DNA of 43,990 bases from an uncultured Hyphomicrobiales bacterium (GTDB lineage: Bacteria > Pseudomonadota > Alphaproteobacteria > Rhizobiales > Beijerinckiaceae), in contig CAINNX010000179.1 of NCBI GenBank assembly GCA_903851305.1, positions 1 through 43,990 of the forward strand. Direction: 5' to 3'. The translations under genes were made by a program, and so were the position numbers. Below, one piece after another: positions 1 through 8,938 of this stretch. Each line of letters opens with the position of its first letter. Position 1 is the first letter of the stretch. The notes beneath the pieces are model-generated. The model saw only the letters and a program-made list of their open reading frames with translations, did no database searches and was not told the origin of the DNA.

Positions 1-2
1 AC

Positions 3-125
3 GATCCAATCGCCAACCTGTTTCACTTTCCTCGCAACGCCCACAACGCAACCGACTATCGCACGCTGCGTGCAGCGGCGATGGTTGCATGGCACGAAAT
101 TTCTTGTGTTATGCTCGCCGCATGA
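3..125 (+). CDS. C-terminal tail of an unidentified protein (partial at window edge)
   Basis: An open frame enters from the left edge and ends at a TGA at 123-125, giving about 40 residues with an ordinary protein composition (…FPRNAHNATDYRTLRAAA… then …CVMLAA). The other two forward frames through this stretch read as low-complexity, Arg/Thr-rich nonsense, which is why this one is preferred. I do not recognise the family. It is followed directly by a truncated Bug receptor gene, so this end of the window looks like a deletion or rearrangement scar. Confidence 0.35.
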   Translation, partial: DPIANLFHFPRNAHNATDYRTLRAAAMVAWHEISCVMLAA

Positions 126-170
126 CCAGCTGGGTCTGACAAGACACCTTCATGCCTCAGTCCCGTTAAT

Positions 171-614
171 GTGACAGTGCCGACACAAGGGCGATGTGGC
201 ATGACGTGGTCCGCACTTAAGTCAACGTTGCCGGATTGGGTCCGCGAGAAAAAAGTTTATATCGCTCTTCAATTTGCGATCGAAAAGCACCCCGAATTGA
301 ATGACGTCCCGCTTGTTACTGAGCTCGCCCGCAGTGAAGAAGAAAAGCGCGCCTTGGAGCTTATCCTGGCTGGGCAGGCAATGGGCCGGCCCTTTGCTGC
401 GCCGCCGAAAGTCCCTTCTGAAAGAATTGCAGCTTTGCGCGCTGCATTTGATGCAACAATGCAGGACAAAAATTTTCTGGAAGAAGCAGATAAATTAGGT
501 CTTGAAATTCAGCCTGTAGCAGGTGTGCGCCTACAGGGATTGGTTGAGAATATGTTTGCCCAGCCAAAGCCCGTTATTCAAGCAGCCCGTCATGCTATCG
601 AAAGTAAACGCTAG
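171..614 (+). pseudogene. Bug/TctC receptor, C-terminal fragment
   Basis: Homology to tripartite tricarboxylate transporter receptors starts abruptly at about base 204 (TWSALKSTLPDWVREKK) and runs to the natural C-terminus. This is roughly the last 135 residues of a protein that normally has 320-350. It matches the equivalent part of the intact receptor at 32006-33022 (DWTTLTTSRPDWLKDKK, then the …RPF…PP segment). The signal peptide and whole N-terminal lobe are missing. The GTG at 171 has no convincing ribosome binding site, and the first ~11 residues are unrelated. It is a decayed remnant, truncated at its 5' side by the rearrangement that joined it to the unrelated sequence before base 170. 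Confidence 0.8.
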
Positions 615-838
615 GTCCGAGCGAAATCAGTGGCATTGACCGAGAGTGATTTTGCACGCGCCCTCATCAATAGTATCGTCATATTCTCGCGCTCACGCTT
701 TGCACTAAAAAGCCCCCCGCGCCGTCCGCTTTGACGGGCACCAGTTGGGCAATGGCTAATGCGATGCTTATGAAGAGGAGTTTGTCCCATTTCACGTTTT
801 TACTTGGTTATTGGTGCCGTTATCCGCACTTGATGCCA

Positions 839-1135
839 GCCAGTCCATCGAAGGATGGCTATTGCGAGATCTTCAACTCGAAAATTCTTAATGAACTTCT
901 GAATGGCGAGCTCTTCTACGCGCTGAAGGAGGCAAAGATCGTGATTGAGGGTTGCCGGCGACACTACAATACGATCAGCCCGCACTAATCACTGCAATAT
1001 CAGACGCCTTCACCAGAGGTTCTACGATGGCCGGCTGCGCAACCCGACCTTTATTCGCCGGCCCCACCAAGGCTAGCTACAAACCCAATAGTCAACTAAG
1101 ATAATGACAGGATAACTTCTTGGGGTCTGCCCATA
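839..1135 (+). mobile_element. IS3-family insertion sequence remnant (transposase C-terminus plus right end)
   Basis: The reading frame contains the characteristic end of an IS3-family OrfB integrase: GYCEIFNSK, ELLNGELFYALKEAK and RRHYNT. An in-frame TAA at 986-988 breaks it, after which the same frame continues with a proline-rich tail and LATNPIVN up to a TAA at 1097-1099. Bases 1100-1135 resemble the element's right end, ending near GGGGTCTGCCCA. The same tail and end recur in reverse at 25093-25240 and forward at 43838-43905. The 5' part of the transposase is absent, so the copy is inactive. Bases 615-838 between the Bug fragment and this remnant contain nothing I can identify. Confidence 0.8.
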
Positions 1136-1186
1136 AAGTATACCGCCTCCCAAATGAATTCGTGAGCTCGTCAAGAGGAAAAGGTC

Positions 1187-2356
1187 ATGACCAAGGTTCT
1201 CATCATCACCGGTGACGGCTCTGGCCCGGATCTTGACTACGCAGTGTTTCGCCTTCGTGAAGAAGGTATCGCGATCACGATTGCGGCGCCCACAAAAAAG
1301 CGGCTTCTTTCTGTATTTCATCAATTAGAGCCCGGTTGGGATCATGGCGTTGAGCACGCTTGGTATCCGACAACACCAGATGCAACTTTTGAGGATATCA
1401 ATCCAGCCGACTATGATGGCTTGTTGCTGCCTGGGGGAAGGGCGCCAGTTTATCTACGAAACTTTCCATCATGCCTCAAACTCATTGGACATTTTATTGA
1501 ATCAAATAAACCAATTGCTGCGATTTGTCGTGGCGCGATATTGTTGCCAAGTGCAGGCGCCAAAGGTAGGAACCTGACTGGGGACCCTCTTATTCGGCCT
1601 CGCATTGAAATAGGTGGATGTAATTTTATTGAGAGTCGTGAAGAGCCTGTCATCGATGGCAATATTACAAGCGTCAGCGGGCGACCATTCTATCACATCT
1701 GGATACGGGCTTTTCTAAAAGCCGTAGGTCACCCTCAGGTTCCTCAGCTCCATGCCAAGAAAGCGCGTATTCTTTTCGCGCTCGCTGAATCTACAAGTTC
1801 CGGGATACATGATTATGCATGGTTTAGAATGTTGGAAGAAGGCCATGATGTCACGATTGGGGCACAAGTCCGGAAACCAACACGAACTGTTGTTATTGCT
1901 GCGGGTGGGGTGGGCGGTGGCGTCGATACATTCGAGCAGCGTCCGGGCCTGATGGTGGACGTCGACGTCTCGTTTGATGATCTGGACCCGCGGCAATATG
2001 ACGGTCTTGTGATTCCCGGCGGGCCGGGTCCGGAGTTTTTACGTGCAAATCGACGATGTGTAGAACTCGCCTCGCATTTTATTCGTGAAGAAAAGCCTAT
2101 TACAGGAATTTGTCATGGTCCTAACGTTATCCTCGAGGCCTTGCATCAATGTGGCGTCAAAGGAAAACGAATAAGTGCTAATGTTGTCTTAGAAGCCGAT
2201 GTAATTGCGGCTGGTTGCGAATGGGTTCATCAACCGGGTCATGCGGTAATAGATGGAAGTATTGTGACTGCGTGGCGCCGTCCAGACTATGATGTCTGGA
2301 TGCAAGCATTTACGCAGGTTCTTCGGTCGCGTGGATATGATGGTCGGAAGGATTAG
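1187..2356 (+). CDS. Tandem DJ-1/PfpI-domain protein
   Basis: A 389-residue protein made of two complete DJ-1/PfpI (class I glutamine amidotransferase-like) domains, about 1-185 and 190-385. Each has the LPGG / IPGG loop and a nucleophile-elbow cysteine: Cys114 in AAICRG and Cys309 in TGICHG. The family includes intracellular proteases, glyoxalases, amidases and isocyanide hydratase-like enzymes, and most members are single-domain and oligomeric. The domains have diverged clearly from each other: only the second keeps the Cys-His pair, the first having Cys-Arg. There is no signal peptide, so it should be cytoplasmic. The ATG at 1187 follows AGAGGAAAAGG. The next gene, a Bug receptor, starts 7 bases after the stop, so the two are probably co-transcribed and act on the same compound. 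The actual reaction is unknown. Confidence 0.88.
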   Translation: MTKVLIITGDGSGPDLDYAVFRLREEGIAITIAAPTKKRLLSVFHQLEPGWDHGVEHAWYPTTPDATFEDINPADYDGLLLPGGRAPVYLRNFPSCLKLIGHFIESNKPIAAICRGAILLPSAGAKGRNLTGDPLIRPRIEIGGCNFIESREEPVIDGNITSVSGRPFYHIWIRAFLKAVGHPQVPQLHAKKARILFALAESTSSGIHDYAWFRMLEEGHDVTIGAQVRKPTRTVVIAAGGVGGGVDTFEQRPGLMVDVDVSFDDLDPRQYDGLVIPGGPGPEFLRANRRCVELASHFIREEKPITGICHGPNVILEALHQCGVKGKRISANVVLEADVIAAGCEWVHQPGHAVIDGSIVTAWRRPDYDVWMQAFTQVLRSRGYDGRKD

Positions 2357-2363
2357 CGTCGTG

Positions 2364-3407
2364 ATGCCTGCATCAAGATTTTTTTGCCTTATTTCATCTT
2401 TCTTTGTGTTGAGTTTAGTCGATCCTTGCGCACAAGCCGATTCGGTTTCCGATTTTTATCGCGGAAAGACGATCACCATCCAAGTCGGCTACGGTCCCGG
2501 CGGCGGTTACGATCTAACTGCGAGGCTAATATCGCAGTTCTATGGAAGCCATATACCTGGAAAACCAAACATTATTGTTCAAAATGTTCCCGGTGCGGGA
2601 AGTATGAAGCTTGCAAATTCAATTTATAATAATACCGCAAATGATGGATTGACGCTTGGTGTCTTTGCTTTCGACGTTGCTCTTGAACCATACTATGGTG
2701 AAAAAAGAGCAATGTTCGATCCTGCGAAATTGGATTGGATAGGCAGTATGGATACAGACACGCAGTTCTGCGCAGTCTGGAAAGGTGCCGGTGTCGGGAT
2801 TAAGACACTTCCTGATCTGTTGACTTCCAAAAAGGTACTAACTTTTGGATCAAGCGCACCAGGGGCGGTGCCGAGCGTATATCCGTTGTTTTTCAAGAAC
2901 GCGCTTGGTGCATCTTTGCGTGTTGTGAACGGGTATACAGGCACCAAAGATATCATTCTTGCTATGCAGCGGGGAGAAATGGATGCGTCTTGTGGATTAT
3001 TTGAATCGCTTCTTCAAGCATCATATATGGATCTAATTCAAGCTGGTGATTTGGATATCTTTGTTCAAACGTCTTTAGATAAGCGCTCGACAGTGTTTCC
3101 GGAAGCCACACCTATTCTCGATGTGATTAAGACAGATGATCAGCGCCAATTGGCTCAATTGGTTTTTGGCCCGGCAGGCATTACGCGCCCACTTGTTGCG
3201 CCGCCGGGAACCCATCCCGACCGTCTTAGCGCTTTACGGAAAGCTCTTTTTGCTACGATCGCTGATCCTGTAACAAAGGAAGTTGCTTCTAAAATGAAGA
3301 TGGACCTCCGCCCGAAATCCGTTGAGGAAATCACTTCTGTTTTGGAAGTATTTCAGCAGGCGTCACCAATTAGCTTGAGTAAGGCTTATGCAGTGACGCA
3401 TGAATGA
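2364..3407 (+). CDS. Bug/TctC-family periplasmic solute-binding receptor
   Basis: A receptor of the tripartite tricarboxylate transporter (TTT) family, about 347 residues. It has a Sec signal peptide ending near PCAQA and then the family's first strand and glycine loop (VGYGPGGGYD), the NVPGAGS segment and the …RPLVAPPGT… motif near the C-terminus. Such proteins capture carboxylates or other small acids in the periplasm and hand them to TctA/TctB permeases, none of which are encoded in this window. The start chosen is ATG 2364, with GGAAGG 12 bases upstream; GTG 2361 and ATG 2340 are alternatives. It overlaps or abuts the DJ-1/PfpI gene, implying one transcript. It is convergent with the LysR gene across an A+T-rich gap (3408-3477). 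Confidence 0.9.
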   Translation: MPASRFFCLISSFFVLSLVDPCAQADSVSDFYRGKTITIQVGYGPGGGYDLTARLISQFYGSHIPGKPNIIVQNVPGAGSMKLANSIYNNTANDGLTLGVFAFDVALEPYYGEKRAMFDPAKLDWIGSMDTDTQFCAVWKGAGVGIKTLPDLLTSKKVLTFGSSAPGAVPSVYPLFFKNALGASLRVVNGYTGTKDIILAMQRGEMDASCGLFESLLQASYMDLIQAGDLDIFVQTSLDKRSTVFPEATPILDVIKTDDQRQLAQLVFGPAGITRPLVAPPGTHPDRLSALRKALFATIADPVTKEVASKMKMDLRPKSVEEITSVLEVFQQASPISLSKAYAVTHE

Positions 3408-3477
3408 GATTTTCGATATTTAATTTTTTAAATTTTTTTTCTCAATAAATCTTGGTTTTGACTTTGAAATATTTTCG

Positions 3478-4413
3478 TTACTTCTTTTTTGGCCAGCTCA
3501 GTCGGAGGTCTTTATTGATCTTTGTCTGAAGCTGATTGCAGCGGCTCATGATGATTTCTGACAGCCGTTGCTCAGATTTTGTTAATTGGCGGGAATTATT
3601 TTTCAACATAACTATGCGTCGAGAGGCTCCGGAAATGGGCCGCGCTACTAACTCTCCGCGAAAGTCGACATCTTCAGCTGTCGCTGGAATAATTGTTATA
3701 CCTTGTCCGACTCGCACAAGGCCGATAGCGCTCGAAAATTGCGCTACCTCGTGTTTCAGCAACATAAGTAAGCCTTGTTTTTGGAACAAATATTCAACGG
3801 TATGGCGAAGGCTAGACGTCGAATTCGTCAAAATAAGTGGAAACGCTGCTATGTCCTGAAGTGTAATGACCTCTTTTTTTGCTAACGAATGCCGTTTTTG
3901 GAGCACAACTAACAGTGGATCAGTGACCAGCTTTGTCGTCAGAAAAGCTGCATTGTCCTGATCTGTTGCACCGATTCCAAATGCAACTTCACTTGCACGA
4001 ACAGACGATTGTACATCGCGCCAACTCAGGTCCCGGACGGTTACCTCGACTTCAGTTGCCGAGGATTGAAATTCGTTTATGATGTCGGGCACAAGTGTCC
4101 CGGCTAAAGATGGAATACATGCTATTGTAATTCGTTCTTGGGCGACCGATGCGAGGGCGCGGGCTTGAGTAACGAGGCGATCAAATTCCGTTAGCGCAAC
4201 TTTAAATCCCATCGCGCTTCCCCGGCCGATCTGGGTGAGCATGACTTTCCTTGTGGTCCTCTCGAAAAGCGGGCCCCCGAGAATATTTTCAAGCTCACGT
4301 ATCTGCATGGTGAGCGCAGGCTGCGAAACGTGCAATCTTTGGGCTGCGCGCGTGAAGCTGCTCGTTTCGGCGACGGCTAAAAAGGCGCGAATATGTTTCA
4401 GGGTCACATTCAT
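3478..4413 (-). CDS. LysR-family transcriptional regulator
   Basis: A 311-residue LysR-type regulator. The N-terminal winged helix-turn-helix spans about residues 2-62 (FLAVAETSSFTRAAQRLHVS, then QPALTMQIRELE), followed by a linker helix and a LysR substrate-binding domain. ATG 4413 is preferred over GTG 4416 because AAGG lies 7 bases before it, while the GTG overlaps the purine tract. It is transcribed divergently from the Bug / isomerase / SDR / flavoprotein operon starting at 4520. By the usual LysR logic it should control that operon and itself from the shared 106-base region, in response to a pathway metabolite. The C-terminal tail is Lys-rich. Confidence 0.93.
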   Translation of the reverse strand: MNVTLKHIRAFLAVAETSSFTRAAQRLHVSQPALTMQIRELENILGGPLFERTTRKVMLTQIGRGSAMGFKVALTEFDRLVTQARALASVAQERITIACIPSLAGTLVPDIINEFQSSATEVEVTVRDLSWRDVQSSVRASEVAFGIGATDQDNAAFLTTKLVTDPLLVVLQKRHSLAKKEVITLQDIAAFPLILTNSTSSLRHTVEYLFQKQGLLMLLKHEVAQFSSAIGLVRVGQGITIIPATAEDVDFRGELVARPISGASRRIVMLKNNSRQLTKSEQRLSEIIMSRCNQLQTKINKDLRLSWPKKK

Positions 4414-4519
4414 CACCTTTCCTTATATATATAGTTCTAATAATTTCAATTGTTAATTCAATGGGAAGGTGGGCTCATAAGCTTAGGGGCCCTAGAGCCC
4501 CGCTCTGGGGAGAGCAGCC
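4414..4519. promoter_or_regulatory. Divergent LysR/Bug control region with candidate operator and leader hairpins
   Basis: This 106-base spacer separates divergent genes. Bases 4442-4458 form an imperfect palindrome, AATTTCAATTGTTAATT, centred on CAATTG, which is a reasonable candidate operator for the adjacent LysR protein. Closer to the Bug gene, GGGGC (4486-4490) can pair with GCCCC (4497-4501). GCTCT (4502-4506) can pair with AGAGC (4511-4515), leaving the GGGG of the ribosome binding site in the loop. The middle CCCC could alternatively pair with that GGGG. No strong -35/-10 pair was assigned by eye. Confidence 0.45.
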
Positions 4520-5578
4520 ATGACCAACGAAAATGCTCGATTGATACTATTAAGGGCCATCTTCTTCGCTGCCATCTTCTCTTCGGCCAGCGGGTTGCCG
4601 TGCAGCGAAGCCGGAGCGCAAAGCCCCGAGCAGTTTTACAGGAACAAGAATATTGATTTGGTCATCGGCTATACTCCAGGCGGTGGCTATGATGCGTATG
4701 GTCGAACAGTTGCTCGACATATGGGAAAGCACATCCGGGGCAGCCCGAATGTTGTTCCGCGAAACATGCCGGGCGGCGGTAGCCGGACCGCAGCGGCACA
4801 CGTCTATTCTGTGGCTGCTAAAGATGGCCTGACCATCGGTCTCGTAGACCAATCGCTGGTATTGCAGCAAGCAGTCGATGATCCAACCATTCGCTTCGAT
4901 CTTAAGCGGTTCAATTATATTGGCAATGCTGCATCCGATTCGAACATGGTTGCTCTCTGGCACACAACCGGGATCAAGACTGTCGAGGATGCAAAGAAAA
5001 AAGAATCCATTATCGGATCCACGGGACCAAATACGACATCTATCATCCCCCTCACGATGAACCGCGTATTGGGAACCAAGTTCAAAATTATTTTTGGTTA
5101 TCCAGGTGCCAATGAAATGAACATGGCACAAGAAGCCGGAGAAATAGAAGGTCAGGCGAGCAAACCTTGGGGCTCTTGGAAGGCCACACGTCCCAACTTG
5201 ATCAAGGAAGGGAAGATAAATTTTATCGTGCAAGTCGCGCTCAAGAAAGCTTCTGATTTGCCGGATGTGCCTTTGCTCATTGAATTTGCGACGAATGAAA
5301 ATGACCGAAATCTTTTGAAACTTCTTTCCGCCCCATCCACAGTCGGGCGGCCATTCTTCACCACACCCGACACCCTGAAGGGCCGCGTAGAGGCCTTGCG
5401 CCTTGGTTTTGATGCCACAATGAAGGACCCAGACTTCCTCGAAGAAGCAAAGCGACAGGGTTTGGATATTGAACCCTCTTCGGGCGCCGATCTTGAAAAA
5501 GTCGTGAACGACATTCTATCGACGCCTAAAGCAGTTTCGAACCGCCTCGCGGACATCATTAACAGCCTACCAAAGTGA
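4520..5578 (+). CDS. Bug/TctC-family periplasmic solute-binding receptor
   Basis: 352 residues. An N-terminal hydrophobic signal segment (LLRAIFFAAIFSS…) ends near the Ala-rich SEAGA site, followed by the receptor fold: IGYTPGGGYDAYGR, RNMPGGGS, then the C-terminal …GRPFFTTPDT… segment. It probably binds a carboxylic acid in the periplasm. GGGGAGAG lies 5 bases before the ATG. It is the first gene of a tight operon (spacing +7, -4, +6 bases) with a TIM-barrel isomerase, an SDR and a KstD-like flavoprotein. The operon therefore pairs a capture protein with three cytoplasmic enzymes for the same substrate. No permease subunits are present. Confidence 0.92.
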   Translation: MTNENARLILLRAIFFAAIFSSASGLPCSEAGAQSPEQFYRNKNIDLVIGYTPGGGYDAYGRTVARHMGKHIRGSPNVVPRNMPGGGSRTAAAHVYSVAAKDGLTIGLVDQSLVLQQAVDDPTIRFDLKRFNYIGNAASDSNMVALWHTTGIKTVEDAKKKESIIGSTGPNTTSIIPLTMNRVLGTKFKIIFGYPGANEMNMAQEAGEIEGQASKPWGSWKATRPNLIKEGKINFIVQVALKKASDLPDVPLLIEFATNENDRNLLKLLSAPSTVGRPFFTTPDTLKGRVEALRLGFDATMKDPDFLEEAKRQGLDIEPSSGADLEKVVNDILSTPKAVSNRLADIINSLPK

Positions 5579-5585
5579 ATTTCAG

Positions 5586-6419
5586 ATGAACCATCCTTTG
5601 ATTCTCGGGCATCTTACTGTGCTTGATCAGCCGCCCCCAGCAGCAATACGCATCGCCCACGAAGTGGGTTTCAAGAAAGTCGGGCTGAGGCTACAAGCCT
5701 CGCGTCCCGAGGCGACGGGTTACTCATTGCAAACAAATCCGACTTTGTTTGAGGACACAGTAAAAACCCTAAGAGACACGGGTATCGAGGTATTCGATGT
5801 TGATGTTTGTAAAATTGGGCCCACGACAGAAATCAAAAGTTTCGAACCATTTTTAGCAACAGCGGCAAAACTTGGTGCAAAAAGCGCCTTGGTGACCTGT
5901 GGCGACAGCGAGCGCGCGCGGTTCGAAGACCAGCTCGGGGCATATTGTGATCTTGCCGCCAAATACGGAATTACGGCAGATCTTGAATTCATGCTCTTTA
6001 CGCCAGTTGTCCCTACTTTGTCTGTTGCTCTTGATGTCATCGCCTCCGTCAATCGAGCAAACCTTGGCGTGATGGTCGACACCATCCATTTCAACCGAAC
6101 CGGCGAGTCACTTGATGACCTGCGCACTGTTCCTCGCAATAGGCTCAATTACATCCATTTCACAGATGCCCGCCGCGACAAGCCTGACACGATGGAAGGT
6201 TTAATAGAAGATTCGCGGGCCCATCGGATGATGCCCGGTGATGGCGGATTGGATCTTCCTGCAATTGTACAGGCTCTACCAGACGGGCTGCCATTGTGCG
6301 TCGAAATATCAAATAGCGTCCTCGACCGGACAATGCCCGCACTAGAGCGAGCACGTCTAGCTTTTCATAAAACACAAGCCGTCCTTGATGCGGCACAAAA
6401 AAAAGGAATTAAAAAATGA
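5586..6419 (+). CDS. Sugar-phosphate isomerase/epimerase-like TIM barrel protein
   Basis: 277 residues with the AP-endonuclease-2 / xylose-isomerase-like TIM barrel fold. The metal-site pattern of the family is visible: Glu134 (DLEF), Asp165 (MVDTIHFNR) with His168, His191 (YIHFTD) and Glu240 (CVEIS), enough to hold one or two divalent metals. Members isomerise or epimerise sugars, inosose, hydroxypyruvate and related compounds, and some act as dehydratases or ring-fission enzymes, so the substrate is not readable. There is no signal peptide. It starts 7 bases after the Bug gene, and its stop overlaps the next ATG (ATGA), indicating translational coupling with the SDR. Confidence 0.87.
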   Translation: MNHPLILGHLTVLDQPPPAAIRIAHEVGFKKVGLRLQASRPEATGYSLQTNPTLFEDTVKTLRDTGIEVFDVDVCKIGPTTEIKSFEPFLATAAKLGAKSALVTCGDSERARFEDQLGAYCDLAAKYGITADLEFMLFTPVVPTLSVALDVIASVNRANLGVMVDTIHFNRTGESLDDLRTVPRNRLNYIHFTDARRDKPDTMEGLIEDSRAHRMMPGDGGLDLPAIVQALPDGLPLCVEISNSVLDRTMPALERARLAFHKTQAVLDAAQKKGIKK

Positions 6420-7189
6420 GTGGAAGGTTTTCCGGAAAATCGGCAATTATAACTGGTGGAGCGAAGGGAATTGGACGCGCAACTGTCTCGCGGTTCATGC
6501 GCGAAGGCGGCCATGCAACGGTTATCGAGGCGGAAAATCCGGACAGTGAATGGGCGCAGAGCCTCGCACAAGAAGCCAAGAATCTGGGTGCTGAGCTTCT
6601 CTATATTCACGCTGACGTCACTAACGAAGATAGTGTAAAAAAAGCCGTCACAAAAGCGGAAGAAAAATTCGGCCCAACCGACATTCTGATCAACAATGTT
6701 GGTTTCAGTATTAACGCGACGCCCCTCGACGAGCACAGTCTTGAGAAATGGGAACATTCATTTCGTGTGAATGTCACCAGTACATTCCTGATGACCCGAT
6801 CGGTTTTACCAAGCATGCGTAAAAAGGGTGGCGCGATCGTGAATATGTCTTCGATTGCAGGAACCCAGATTTCCGAGAATGCACATCTCGAGTATCATGC
6901 TGCTAAAGCTGCCATAGTCGGCTTTACACACAAACTTGCTTTTGAAGAGGGAAAGTATGGAATACGGGTGAACGCTGTCGCACCGGGCACGACCCTTACC
7001 GAGCGTGTTGCCCCCCGGTACACAGGGCTCACACCAGAAGTTTATACCCGCAAAATGGCACTCATCCCCCTTGGTCGCCCTGCTCAACCTCACGAGATGG
7101 CTTCAGTTATCTTGTTCTTGGCGTCCGATGATGCCTCCTACGTCAGCGGCATCACCATTAATGCAAATGGTGGCCGGTATATGACTTGA
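6416..7189 (+). CDS. Short-chain dehydrogenase/reductase (SDR)
   Basis: A 257-residue classical SDR. The cofactor motif TGGAKGIG is at residues 13-20, NNVG at 93-96, the catalytic serine region SSIAG at 145-149, and Tyr160/Lys164 form the YxxxK pair. Near the C-terminus is the usual SGITINANGG. Acidic residues after the second strand (VIEAE) suggest NAD(H) rather than NADP(H). It should oxidise or reduce an alcohol/ketone in the cytoplasm. The start overlaps the preceding stop by 4 bases, and the flavoprotein follows after 6 bases. With the isomerase and flavoprotein this looks like a short oxidation sequence on a hydroxylated acid. Confidence 0.93.
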   Translation: MSGRFSGKSAIITGGAKGIGRATVSRFMREGGHATVIEAENPDSEWAQSLAQEAKNLGAELLYIHADVTNEDSVKKAVTKAEEKFGPTDILINNVGFSINATPLDEHSLEKWEHSFRVNVTSTFLMTRSVLPSMRKKGGAIVNMSSIAGTQISENAHLEYHAAKAAIVGFTHKLAFEEGKYGIRVNAVAPGTTLTERVAPRYTGLTPEVYTRKMALIPLGRPAQPHEMASVILFLASDDASYVSGITINANGGRYMT

Positions 7190-7195
7190 GGCTCC

Positions 7196-8872
7196 ATGCG
7201 CGATACCTATGACCTGATTGTTTTTGGCAGCGGTGCCGGAGGCCTTGTTACGGCGCTTGTCGCTGCACGTAACGGGTTAGACGTTTGCCTTTGCGAGGCA
7301 ACCGATCAACTAGGTGGAACAACTGCTACATCCGGGGGAACAATATGGGTTCCTGGAAATGAACTAGGTCAGAAAGCGCCTTATCCAGACACGCTGGACG
7401 AGGCGCGCCGCTATATGATTGGTGAAATCGGCGACCTGGATATAGATAAGCGCGAAGCATTTTTCGAGGCAGTGCCAAAGGCATTAGATTTTCTAAAAAA
7501 TCATTCTCCATTGCAATTGACAATGAACCATCCCTATCCGGATTATCATTCCGAGGAAGAGGGCGCTGCTATCTCAGGTCGTGCATTGACTCCTATCCAA
7601 TACGATGGACGCCGGCTCGGCGCATTCTTCAAGCATATCCGTCCGCCTATCCGTGAATATATGATTTTAGGTGGTATGATGGTGGGCCGGAGCGAGATCC
7701 CATCCCTCGTCAAACCCTGGTCTTCGCTATCAGCGATGATGACGAGTTTTCGACTAGTCGCTCGTTATGTTCGAGACAGGTTATCTTTTCCGCGCGGGAC
7801 GCGACTCTACCTTGGAAATGCTTTGGTAGCAGCGCTCACCGAAGGCCTTCTAAAAGCGCATGTCGAGATCCGTTTCGACACCCGGTTGTCAAAGATTCAA
7901 TTAAATGGTGATCGCGTAGTCGGTGCAGAGATCTCAAAAGGTGCCGAGACATCAAATATTAAAGCCCGTAAAGCCATAGTGCTTGCGACTGGTGGATTCA
8001 GCTCGAATCCAGAGGCATTTCTGAAATGGACAGGAACCGCAGCGCCTTGGTCGGCAACATTTTCTAAAAACGTCGGCGATGGCATCAAAGCTGCTCTCGC
8101 GATAGGTGCGCAGCTTGATCGCGATCATGCTAGCGGGGCGTTTTGGATGCCATCTTCCCGCCTTCAGCGCGAGGATGGTAGTGTTACTATTTATCCGCAT
8201 ATACGTGATCGTCCAAAACCGGGTCTGATTTGCGTGGCACAGGATGGTCGACGCTTTGTCAACGAATCAGCCTCGTATCATGATGTAAGTCAGGCAATGC
8301 TGGATCGGCTACACCTGCATACAGATTCGCGTTTTTATCTTGTTTGTGACCGACACTTTCTTAGCAAATACGGATTGGGGATGATCAATCCCGTATGGCA
8401 AAACCTCAGTTATTATCAGGCCCGTGAATATCTAATCGTCGGCGACACGCCGGCTGATCTTGCCCGCCGGCTTAATATCGCATCCGCACAGTTTTGTCAG
8501 ACAATTGAGAAACACAATGGGTTTGCAAACTCAGGTACAGATCCTGATTTTGGGAAAGGGAGCACTCGCTACAACCGTTTCAATGGAGATAGTGCACATA
8601 AACCCAATCCATGTCTTGGTCCAATCAATGAGGGCCCATTTTATGCTGTTGAGGTCCGTCCCGCCCCTATCGGAACAAGCCTTGGTCTCGTCACGGATGG
8701 TGACGGGCGGATTCTTCGCGCCGATAGCACACCGATTCCGGGTCTCTATGCAGCAGGAAATGACATGAGCTCAATAATGCGCGGTCGTTATCCAGGACCG
8801 GGCATAACGCTTGGTCCCCACATTGTTTTTGCTTGGCGGGCAGCAATGAGTATAGCCAAGTTGAATGGGTGA
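7196..8872 (+). CDS. KstD-like FAD-dependent oxidoreductase (fumarate reductase/3-ketosteroid dehydrogenase superfamily)
   Basis: 558 residues. The N-terminal Rossmann motif (IVFGSGAGG, residues about 8-16) and GGTTATSGGTIWVP match the FAD-binding start of 3-ketosteroid-delta1-dehydrogenases. The C-terminal PIPGLYAAGND and RYPGPGITLGPHIVFAW match the second FAD-contact region and the conserved Tyr-Pro-Gly-x-Gly segment. Family members introduce or reduce a C=C bond next to a carbonyl. There is no signal peptide, so it is cytoplasmic. It ends the LysR-divergent operon and is convergent with the next Bug gene over 66 bases with no obvious terminator. The SDR next door could supply the ketone. 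No other steroid-catabolism genes are present, so a non-steroid cyclic ketone is equally likely. Confidence 0.88.
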   Translation: MRDTYDLIVFGSGAGGLVTALVAARNGLDVCLCEATDQLGGTTATSGGTIWVPGNELGQKAPYPDTLDEARRYMIGEIGDLDIDKREAFFEAVPKALDFLKNHSPLQLTMNHPYPDYHSEEEGAAISGRALTPIQYDGRRLGAFFKHIRPPIREYMILGGMMVGRSEIPSLVKPWSSLSAMMTSFRLVARYVRDRLSFPRGTRLYLGNALVAALTEGLLKAHVEIRFDTRLSKIQLNGDRVVGAEISKGAETSNIKARKAIVLATGGFSSNPEAFLKWTGTAAPWSATFSKNVGDGIKAALAIGAQLDRDHASGAFWMPSSRLQREDGSVTIYPHIRDRPKPGLICVAQDGRRFVNESASYHDVSQAMLDRLHLHTDSRFYLVCDRHFLSKYGLGMINPVWQNLSYYQAREYLIVGDTPADLARRLNIASAQFCQTIEKHNGFANSGTDPDFGKGSTRYNRFNGDSAHKPNPCLGPINEGPFYAVEVRPAPIGTSLGLVTDGDGRILRADSTPIPGLYAAGNDMSSIMRGRYPGPGITLGPHIVFAWRAAMSIAKLNG

Positions 8873-8938
8873 AATATAAAATGGGCTCTGCCAGCAGCAA
8901 AAAAATCATCCAATTTTATTTTTTCGGGAATGAAAAAT

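Noticed and set aside
7196-8872. A steroid-degradation locus, based on the KstD-like flavoprotein
   Set aside because: No other steroid ring-cleavage genes are present. The neighbours (Bug, isomerase, SDR) fit a generic cyclic or hydroxy-acid pathway.
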